Shown: piece after piece, positions 1-4,363 of the stretch
How the letters are laid out: every line of letters starts with the position of its first letter
How positions within the stretch are numbered: position 1 is the first letter of the stretch
NCBI GenBank assembly: GCA_964584905.1
Contig: CAZPCC010000327.1
Coordinates: 1-6,368, forward strand
DNA from: JALZIF01 sp964584905
Lineage (GTDB): Bacteria; Gemmatimonadota; Gemmatimonadetes; Gemmatimonadales; Gemmatimonadaceae
Length of the DNA: 6,368 nucleotides
Reading direction: 5' to 3'
The notes under the pieces: model-generated
Databases searched by the model: none
What the model was told of the DNA's origin: nothing
Seen by the model: only the letters and a program-made list of their open reading frames with translations
Made by a program: the position numbers and the translations under genes

Positions 1-570
1 GACAAAGGCCGTGTGCTGATCATGGGCGACGACATCGTCTCGCTGAACTTCGATGAGGCGCTCGAGGTTCGCCAGAGCATGGGCATGGTCTTCCAGGGCG
101 CGGCGCTGTTCGACTCGTTGACCGTCTTCGACAACGTCGCCTATCCATTGCGTGAGCACACGAAACTGACCGAGGACGAAATCGAGGCGCACGTGCGCGA
201 GAAGCTCGAGTTCGTCGACCTGGATCCCGACAAGGTCATGGACTCGCTTCCCGCGGAGCTGTCAGGCGGAATGAAGAAGCGCGTAGGCATTGCGCGGGGG
301 ATGGCGAACGATCCGCAGATCATGTTGTACGATGAACCGACGTCGGGTCTCGATCCACTGACGACCGGCACCATTACGCGGCTGATCATGAAGCTTCAAC
401 GCGAGCTCGGCGTCACCAGCGTCGTCGTCTCGCACGATATCCGCTCGGCGTTCCGCATGGGCTCGCGCATAGCTCTGCTCGCCGAGCGCAACATTCGATT
501 CATGGGAACCCCGGAAGAGATGGCGTCGAGCGACGATAGGTATTTGAGGGACTTCCTTGGGGGAAGTTGA
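1..570 (+). CDS. mlaF: MlaF-type ABC transporter ATP-binding protein (5'-truncated by window edge)
   Basis: This is the ATPase subunit of an MCE-type phospholipid transporter. It acts on the cytoplasmic face of the inner membrane and powers an MlaE-like permease. The frame is open from base 1, so the start and the Walker A loop lie upstream. Visible motifs are the Q-loop (FQG, Gln at 94-96), the ABC signature LSGGMKKR from 259, Walker B (LYDEP, Asp 331-333 and Glu 334-336), the D-loop SGLDP and the H-loop His at 433-435 in VVSHD. The stretch GAALFDSLTVFDNVAYPLRE closely resembles E. coli MlaF and separates it from generic ABC ATPases. About 50 N-terminal residues should be missing, which would give a normal family length near 240-250. 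Two in-frame stops follow each other (TGATGA, 568-573). The MCE gene 108 nt downstream is the expected partner; the permease gene should lie to the left. The call as MCE-system ATPase is firm; orthology to E. coli mlaF itself is likely but unproven. Confidence 0.93.
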   Translation, partial: DKGRVLIMGDDIVSLNFDEALEVRQSMGMVFQGAALFDSLTVFDNVAYPLREHTKLTEDEIEAHVREKLEFVDLDPDKVMDSLPAELSGGMKKRVGIARGMANDPQIMLYDEPTSGLDPLTTGTITRLIMKLQRELGVTSVVVSHDIRSAFRMGSRIALLAERNIRFMGTPEEMASSDDRYLRDFLGGS

Positions 571-615
571 TGAGGATGGAACTGTGTCGCCTTCGGGCTT
601 GAAATTGCGAGTAGT

Positions 616-650
616 ACTTCGCACTTCGCACTTCGCAATACGCACTTTGA
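616..650. repeat. 7-bp tandem repeat (ACTTCGC) between mlaF and the MCE gene
   Basis: Three perfect ACTTCGC units occupy 616-622, 623-629 and 630-636. Two degenerate units follow in register: AATACGC (637-643) and ACTTTGA (644-650). The array fills much of the 108-nt gap. A 7-bp inverted repeat (ATTGCGA at 604-610 against TCGCAAT at 633-639) partly overlaps it. It is non-coding as far as can be seen, and its function is unknown. The unit length matches the second array after the MCE gene, though the sequence differs. Confidence 0.85.
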
Positions 651-654
651 AGGG
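649..654 (+). promoter_or_regulatory. Shine-Dalgarno-like GAAGGG serving a mini-ORF, not the MCE start
   Basis: GAAGGG lies 7 nt before the ATG at 662, a normal spacing. It is 24 nt before the MCE ATG at 679, too far to serve it directly. No purine-rich site lies in the bases just before 679 (CCACCGCTAAACTC). Ribosome entry at 662 followed by reinitiation at 679 is therefore a plausible route. Confidence 0.4.
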
Positions 655-661
655 TCAATCA

Positions 662-682
662 ATGCCACCGCTAAACTCATGA
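662..682 (+). CDS. Possible six-codon leader ORF (MPPLNS) overlapping the MCE start
   Basis: ATG at 662 opens a six-codon frame ending in TGA at 680-682. That stop overlaps the MCE start codon as ATGA (679-682), the classic arrangement for translational coupling. A GAAGGG site sits 7 nt upstream of this ATG, while the MCE ATG has no site of its own. The peptide is too short to show selection, and the ORF could be chance. It is recorded because it offers the only visible explanation for ribosome loading on the next gene. Confidence 0.3.
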   Translation: MPPLNS

Positions 683-1656
683 GACGCCCTACCTTCCTCA
701 CCTGGGAACAGCTCAAGGTCGGCGCGCTGATTCTCGTCGCGTTGCTGATTCTGGTTGTCGCCATCGTGCAGCTCGGGGCGGCGGCAAATCTGTTCGCCGG
801 CCGCTACAAGCTCATAACCTTCCTGCCCAACGCCAACGGGCTGCAGGAGGGTGGCGCAGTCTCGGTCGCCGGCCAGCTGTCGGGCAGGATCGACAAGATC
901 GAGTTCCTGCCGATCGACGGCGATACGACGCGCAATCTTCGCATCACGCTGTCGGTAGCGACGTCGCTGCGCGACCAGATTCGAGAGGACTCGCGCGCGC
1001 AGATCCGTACGCTGGGCCTGCTCGGCGACAAGACGCTGGACATCTCGGTAGGCACGCCCCGCTACGCGGTGCTGTCCGAAGGCGATACGCTGGAAACGAG
1101 CCCCTCGCTGGATTACGAGCAGGTTATTAGTCAGGCGTCAGGCGCCGTCGGCGATCTGGTGCAGCTCACCGCCGACATGCGCCAGATCACCGGCGGCATC
1201 GTGCGGGGGGAAGGGACGATGGGCCAGCTGCTCACCAACCGGACCCTCTACGACGGGCTTACCGAAACGCTTACCGAGACCGACGCGCTGCTGCGCAGGC
1301 TGCAATCGCCTAACGGCACATTCGGGCGACTGCTCGACGACCCCACGCTTTACATCCGCCTGACGTCGACGCTGACGACGCTCGATTCCACTATGGCGCT
1401 TCTTTCCTCCACCGAGGGCACGCTCGGCCGCCTCGCCGCAGACGATTCCCTCTACCAGCAGATAGTGGGTACGGTGGCGGGCGCCGATTCGGTGGTGCGT
1501 TTGCTCCACTCGGGGAACGGCTTTGCCGCCCGGATGCTCAACGACCAGCAGCTGTACGACAAGCTCAACAAGACGGTCACCGACCTGGCGGCGATCCTCG
1601 AAGACGTCCGCACGAATCCGCAGAAGTACACCCGCGGCCTGATCAAAGTGTTTTGA
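679..1656 (+). CDS. mlaD: MlaD-like MCE-domain lipid transport protein with repeat tail
   Basis: This is an inner-membrane-anchored periplasmic protein of an Mla/MCE lipid transporter. The family forms hexameric rings that carry phospholipid between the permease and the periplasm. The protein is 325 aa. A short cytoplasmic N-terminus is followed by one TM segment (about residues 13-36), then an MCE domain (about 42-125) containing LPNANGLQEGGAVSVAGQ and the family-typical LLGDKTLDIS. The tail from 179 holds four 34-residue repeats and ends in NPQKYTRGLIKVF, matching the NPxKY-type ends common in MCE proteins of several phyla. ATG 679 is the only start possible: the frame is open back to the double stop at 568-573 and contains no other ATG, GTG or TTG. 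The protein is longer than E. coli MlaD (183 aa), all of the extra length being tail. The ATPase gene lies upstream, so both probably belong to one transport locus. The MCE assignment is firm; the lipid cargo is unknown. Confidence 0.94.
   Translation: MRRPTFLTWEQLKVGALILVALLILVVAIVQLGAAANLFAGRYKLITFLPNANGLQEGGAVSVAGQLSGRIDKIEFLPIDGDTTRNLRITLSVATSLRDQIREDSRAQIRTLGLLGDKTLDISVGTPRYAVLSEGDTLETSPSLDYEQVISQASGAVGDLVQLTADMRQITGGIVRGEGTMGQLLTNRTLYDGLTETLTETDALLRRLQSPNGTFGRLLDDPTLYIRLTSTLTTLDSTMALLSSTEGTLGRLAADDSLYQQIVGTVAGADSVVRLLHSGNGFAARMLNDQQLYDKLNKTVTDLAAILEDVRTNPQKYTRGLIKVF
1213..1620 (+). repeat. Four in-register 34-residue (102-bp) repeats encoding the MCE tail
   Basis: The units are 1213-1314, 1315-1416, 1417-1518 and 1519-1620 (residues 179-212, 213-246, 247-280, 281-314). 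Each opens with a version of G-T-x-G-x-L-x-x-[DN]-x-x-L-Y: GTMGQLLTNRTLY, GTFGRLLDDPTLY, GTLGRLAADDSLY, GFAARMLNDQQLY. About 20 residues of likely amphipathic helix rich in Thr, Leu and Asp follow. The tyrosines fall at 191, 225, 259 and 293, exactly 34 apart. The DNA copies have diverged, so the duplication is old and the protein pattern is what has been kept. Confidence 0.9.
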
Positions 1657-1662
1657 TTCAGG
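1638..1662 (+). terminator. Bulged hairpin straddling the MCE stop codon (no U-tract)
   Basis: CCTGA (1638-1642) plus TCAAA (1643-1647) can pair with TTTGA (1652-1656) plus TCAGG (1658-1662). This gives ten base pairs with one bulged T at 1657 and a GTGT loop. The stop TGA (1654-1656) lies in the 3' arm. The following bases are AAATAGG rather than a T-run, so it is not a canonical intrinsic terminator. It could protect the mRNA 3' end, weaken read-through or be chance. Confidence 0.35.
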
Positions 1663-1702
1663 AAATAGGAAATAGGAAATAGGAAATAGGAAATGGGAAT
1701 CA
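1661..1702. repeat. 7-bp tandem repeat (GGAAATA) after the MCE gene
   Basis: Four perfect GGAAATA units lie at 1661-1667, 1668-1674, 1675-1681 and 1682-1688. GGAAATG (1689-1695) and a degenerate GGAATCA (1696-1702) follow in register. The array is A+T-rich and stands out sharply from its GC-rich surroundings. It starts five bases after the MCE stop and shares two bases with the hairpin there. No coding role is visible. The period is the same as that of the array before the MCE gene. Confidence 0.92.
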
Positions 1703-1733
1703 GGGGTTCAGACTCCGCTACCCACATCACAAC

Positions 1734-1808
1734 CTGACGAGCCAGGAAGAGAAGCGGCGGCCGAGCAGCGAGTCCCACACCCCGCCCCGCCGCGGGGCGG
1801 CGCTGCTC
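1734..1808 (+). other. Coding-like in-frame extension upstream of the annotated DMT start
   Basis: This frame joins the transporter gene without a stop; the nearest in-frame stop upstream is TAG at 1680-1682. From CTG 1734 through GTG 1809, 25 of 26 codons end in G or C, a much stronger bias than at their first or second positions. The codons before 1734 lose the bias. The encoded residues LTSQEEKRRPSSESHTPP followed by RRGAALL would make a basic cytoplasmic tail and lengthen TM1. There is no ATG, GTG or TTG in the stretch, only CTG at 1734 and 1803. Either a CTG start is used or a start codon has been lost or misread. Confidence 0.45.
1782..1800 (+). other. Perfect GC-only hairpin before the annotated DMT start
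   Basis: CCGCCCCG (1782-1789) pairs perfectly with CGGGGCGG (1793-1800) around a 3-nt loop, giving eight G-C pairs. It ends 8 nt before GTG 1809 and contains the only G-rich sequence near that start. No T-run follows, so it is not a terminator. It may simply reflect GC-rich Pro/Arg/Gly codons if the upstream extension is coding. Confidence 0.5.
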
Positions 1809-2693
1809 GTGCTGGGAATGGCGATGGTCGGCATTTCGTTCGCCGCGCCGCTCATACGCTATTCGAGCGCCCACCCGCTCGCCATCGCCATCTGGCGGCT
1901 CGCCTTCTCGCTCGTAATCGTCGCCCTTTTTCTCGTTCCGCAGCGTGGCTGGCGGCAGTGGCGGCGACTCGACAGGCAGGGCATTGCGCTCGCGCTCGGC
2001 GCCGGTGTGATGCTCGCCTTGCACTTCTGGAGCTGGAACACCTCCCTTTCGTACACGACCGTCGCCGCTTCGGTCGTTCTGGTGAATACGCAGCCCGTGC
2101 TCATCGCCGCGGTATCGGCGTTCTGGCTGCGTGAGGCCCCCACCCGGGTCCAATGGGCCGGCATTGCGCTGGCAATGGCTGGTGCGGCGGCCATCGTGCT
2201 CCCCGATCTGATCGGCAGCACCGACCTTGGATCGCCGCGCGCGCTGCTCGGCAACACGCTCGCGCTCGTCGGCGCGGCGACGGCCGCCCTCTACTACCTC
2301 ACCGGGCGCCGGCTGCGAGGTACCCTCGATCTGTGGCCGTACGTTGCGCTGGTATACGGAGCCTGCCTCGTTACCCTCGTCGTCATCGCCCTCATCATCG
2401 GTGCTCCGATGCTGCCGCAGCCGCCGCGCGAGTGGCTGATCTTTGCCGCGCTGGCGATCGGGCCGATGATGCTCGGGCATACCGGAATGAACTGGGCGCT
2501 GCGTTATCTTCCTGCATTCAGCGTGAACCTCACGACACTCGCCGAGCCGCTCGGTGCGACGCTGCTGGCAGCGGCGCTGCCGGGCATTCGCGAGGTGCCG
2601 CCGGTGGCGACGCTGGGTGGAGGAGCATTGGTGCTCCTGGGAATCTTCATTGCGCTTCCGCGACCCACGGAGGCGCCTGCACGGGCTAAATGA
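1809..2693 (+). CDS. EamA/DMT-family transporter, 10 TM segments
   Basis: This is an inner-membrane permease of the drug/metabolite transporter superfamily, which includes exporters of amino acids and other metabolites. From GTG 1809 it has 294 residues in two EamA halves (about 1-132 and 147-284). Hydrophobic segments lie near 1-19, 25-43, 58-76, 83-106, 115-132, 147-164, 175-198, 209-228, 236-257 and 264-283. Family-like stretches are WNTSLSYTTVAASVVLVNTQP closing in WLRE (first half), and NWALRYLPAFSVNLTTLAEP (second half). The start is uncertain: TM1 is short from GTG 1809, the only G-rich site lies in a hairpin, and a coding-like extension reaches back to CTG 1734, which would give 319 aa. 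ATG 1818 is another option. The stop overlaps the asparaginase start by 4 nt (ATGA), so the two are translationally coupled. Amino-acid export is an inference from that neighbour; the substrate cannot be read from sequence. Confidence 0.9.
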   Translation: MLGMAMVGISFAAPLIRYSSAHPLAIAIWRLAFSLVIVALFLVPQRGWRQWRRLDRQGIALALGAGVMLALHFWSWNTSLSYTTVAASVVLVNTQPVLIAAVSAFWLREAPTRVQWAGIALAMAGAAAIVLPDLIGSTDLGSPRALLGNTLALVGAATAALYYLTGRRLRGTLDLWPYVALVYGACLVTLVVIALIIGAPMLPQPPREWLIFAALAIGPMMLGHTGMNWALRYLPAFSVNLTTLAEPLGATLLAAALPGIREVPPVATLGGGALVLLGIFIALPRPTEAPARAK

Positions 2694-3679
2694 CGACGCA
2701 CGATCTGGATGTGATGGCGCTGCGCGGCGACGTGATCGAGTCCCGCCATCGCGTGCACGCGGCGGTGGTGAACGCAAAGGGCGCCTTGATGGGAAGCGCC
2801 GGCGATCCGGATTTGGTCACCCACTGGCGATCGTGCGCCAAGCCCTTTCAGGTGATGCCGCTGCTCCGAAACGGCCACGCCGACCGGCTCGGCTGGGGTG
2901 ACGACCAGATCGCCCTGGCCTGCGCATCGCACGGCGGCGAGCCCGAGCACGTCGAGATCGTCAACTCCATGCTGGCTTCGCTGGGTCTGGAGGAAGGTGA
3001 TCTGGCGTGCGGCCCGCACACGCCGCTCACCGCTCGCGGCGCGCGACTGCTGAGGGAGTCGGGGCTCAGCGCCTCACGCGTGCATAACAACTGCTCGGGA
3101 AAGCATGCGGCAATGCTTGCCCTGGCCAAGGGATGCAACTGGTCGCTGCTCGACTACCAGCTCGCTGAGCACCCGGTGCAGCAAGCCGTGCGCGATACGG
3201 TTGTGGAGTGGTCGGGCATCTCCACGACGGACATCATGAGTGGAGTGGATGGCTGCAGCGTGGTCACCTTCGCGCTGCCGCTCACCGGCATGGCGCGGAG
3301 CTTCGCCCGCCTGGCCGAAGCGGCGCGCCGGCATGACGAGCCTGCCGCCCGCATCGTGAACGCCATGAGAACGCGCCCGTTTCTCGTAGGTGGTACTGAC
3401 CGCTTCGACACGGTGCTCATGGAGGAGACCGATGGAGCCGTACTCGCCAAGGTCGGCGCCGAGGGCGTGCACACGGTCGCGCTCCTCGACGAGCAGATTG
3501 GATTTGCCCTCAAGGTGGAGGACGGCTCACCTCGAGCGCAGCAGCCGGCGGTGCTGCGCATGTTGCAGCACCTCGGAGCGCTGCCGTCAACTCTGTCTCC
3601 GCGGCTGGAGATCCTGGCACGTTCTCCCGTGACCAACACGCGCGGCGAGCAGGTGGGAGAGGTGCGATGCCACGCGTGA
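2690..3679 (+). CDS. L-asparaginase, class 3 (Rhizobium etli / asparaginase II Pfam type)
   Basis: It is predicted to hydrolyse L-asparagine to aspartate and ammonia in the cytoplasm; no signal peptide is seen. The 329-aa protein is not related to E. coli AnsA/AnsB but to the beta-lactamase-fold asparaginases of R. etli (ReAV type). Key residues recalled for ReAV appear at identical numbers: Ser48 and Lys51 in RSCAKPFQ, Ser80 in CASHGGE, Cys135 and Lys138 in HNNCSGKHAAML, and Cys189 in GVDGC. The zinc site (Cys135, Lys138, Cys189) and the first Ser-Lys pair are thus intact. The lysine partner of Ser80 is probably Lys254 in AKVGAEG, or Lys275; this cannot be settled by eye. GGTDRFDT (234-241) is a further family motif. 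Length is normal. ATG 2690 overlaps the transporter stop as ATGA. The only strong SD-like site (GGAGG, 2669-2673) is 16 nt away, so reinitiation is likely. Specificity could extend to other amides. Confidence 0.93.
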   Translation: MTTHDLDVMALRGDVIESRHRVHAAVVNAKGALMGSAGDPDLVTHWRSCAKPFQVMPLLRNGHADRLGWGDDQIALACASHGGEPEHVEIVNSMLASLGLEEGDLACGPHTPLTARGARLLRESGLSASRVHNNCSGKHAAMLALAKGCNWSLLDYQLAEHPVQQAVRDTVVEWSGISTTDIMSGVDGCSVVTFALPLTGMARSFARLAEAARRHDEPAARIVNAMRTRPFLVGGTDRFDTVLMEETDGAVLAKVGAEGVHTVALLDEQIGFALKVEDGSPRAQQPAVLRMLQHLGALPSTLSPRLEILARSPVTNTRGEQVGEVRCHA

Positions 3680-4362
3680 GCGCGCGCCATTCCGCGCCGG
3701 GCGGAGAGGAAATGATGTCGTCAGGCTCGGGCGATGGCGACAGTATTGGTGCACTCGACGCCGAAACGCGCGAGTTGGTGCGGCTCGCCGTCACCATAGC
3801 CATGGGGTCCGAGCCCAGGCTTCGCGACGCGATGCGGGCCACGGTGCGGGCAGAGGTACGTCCCGAATGGGTGGAGGAGGTGATACTCCAGTCGTACCTG
3901 TTCGCCGGCTTCCCGCGCGCGCTCAACGCGGCCCGTGAGTGGCGGCGCGCGTCGGGGCAACCTGCTCCGCGGAACGAGCCGTCGGCGAGCGATGGTGACG
4001 CCGATCTTTGGCGCAAGAGAGGAGAGGCTACCTGCGAGGTGGTTTACGGCGAGTTCTATCAACCGCTGCGGCACAACATCCGCGACCTGCACCCCGCGCT
4101 CGACGAATGGATGATCGTCGACGGCTACGGCAAGGTTCTGTCGCGTGAGGCGCTCGACCTCAAGCGGCGTGAGCTGTGCATCGTCGCGGTCTGCGCGGCG
4201 GCGGAGCAGGACCGCCAGCTTCACTCGCATTTGCACGGCGCGCGCAACGCGGGCGCGTCGCCTGGCGAAGTGGACGGCGCACTGGCGGTGGCGGACGAGT
4301 ATCTGGACGTGGACGCCCGGCATCGCCTGCGGCTGCTCTGGGCCAGGGTTCGGAGAAAGTAG
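3667..4362 (+). CDS. Two-domain carboxymuconolactone decarboxylase (CMD/AhpD-fold) family protein
   Basis: The 231-aa protein shows two CMD-type helical halves, about residues 30-95 and 155-215, joined by a charged linker (98-120). The second half, REL(C)IVAVCAAAEQDRQLHSHL then HGARNAGASPGEV, is typical of the family, which contains ring-cleavage-pathway decarboxylases and AhpD peroxidases. Matching the spacing of M. tuberculosis AhpD (Glu118, Cys130, Cys133, His137) puts Glu169 and His188 on the Glu and His, but Gln181 and Gln184 on the two cysteines. AhpD-style thiol peroxidase activity is therefore unlikely. The first half lacks the His (Ala55). No aromatic-degradation genes are nearby, so the substrate is unknown. 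Two starts are credible: ATG 3667 (GGAG at 3656-3659, 13-nt overlap with the asparaginase gene) and ATG 3712/3715, with a better-placed GGAGAGGA and no overlap. Residues 1-25 are low-complexity, which favours the later start. Confidence 0.85.
   Translation: MPRVSARHSAPGGEEMMSSGSGDGDSIGALDAETRELVRLAVTIAMGSEPRLRDAMRATVRAEVRPEWVEEVILQSYLFAGFPRALNAAREWRRASGQPAPRNEPSASDGDADLWRKRGEATCEVVYGEFYQPLRHNIRDLHPALDEWMIVDGYGKVLSREALDLKRRELCIVAVCAAAEQDRQLHSHLHGARNAGASPGEVDGALAVADEYLDVDARHRLRLLWARVRRK
3703..3710 (+). promoter_or_regulatory. Ribosome binding site GGAGAGGA supporting a later CMD start
   Basis: GGAG (3703-3706) lies 5 nt before ATG 3712 and 8 nt before ATG 3715, both in frame with the CMD gene. 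Initiation here would remove the 13-nt overlap with the asparaginase gene and shorten the protein to 216 or 215 aa. The competing site for ATG 3667 is GGAG at 3656-3659, spacing 7. Confidence 0.5.
4352..4355 (+). promoter_or_regulatory. Ribosome binding site GGAG fixing the obg GTG start
   Basis: GGAG within CGGAGAAAG, in the last codons of the CMD gene, lies 8 nt before GTG 4364. It supports GTG 4364 as the start and rejects the longer open frame that extends back to about 4145 inside the CMD gene. Confidence 0.7.
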
Positions 4363-4363
4363 C

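Noticed and set aside
570..602. Ten-codon ORF starting in the TGATGA after mlaF
   Set aside because: The G-run before it is part of the mlaF Gly-Gly codons and lies only 3 nt from the ATG. Nothing else supports it, so it is probably chance.
616..1702. The heptamer arrays as CRISPR or transposon ends
   Set aside because: Units are 7 bp and directly abutting with no spacers. The two arrays differ in sequence, and there is no transposase or cas gene in the window.
2669..2673. GGAGG as ribosome site for the asparaginase gene
   Set aside because: It is 16 nt from ATG 2690, beyond normal spacing; the ATGA overlap suggests reinitiation instead.
1452..2777. 441-codon open frame on the minus strand
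   Set aside because: It runs antisense to the MCE and DMT genes, is rich in Arg/Gln/Gly as expected for a GC-rich shadow, and spells FPISYFL repeats where it crosses the GGAAATA array. No family motif is visible.
4145..4363. N-terminal extension of obg back into the CMD gene
   Set aside because: The extra residues are Ser/Arg/Ala-rich shadow sequence of the CMD gene. GTG 4364 gives the normal Obg N-terminus and has a ribosome site.
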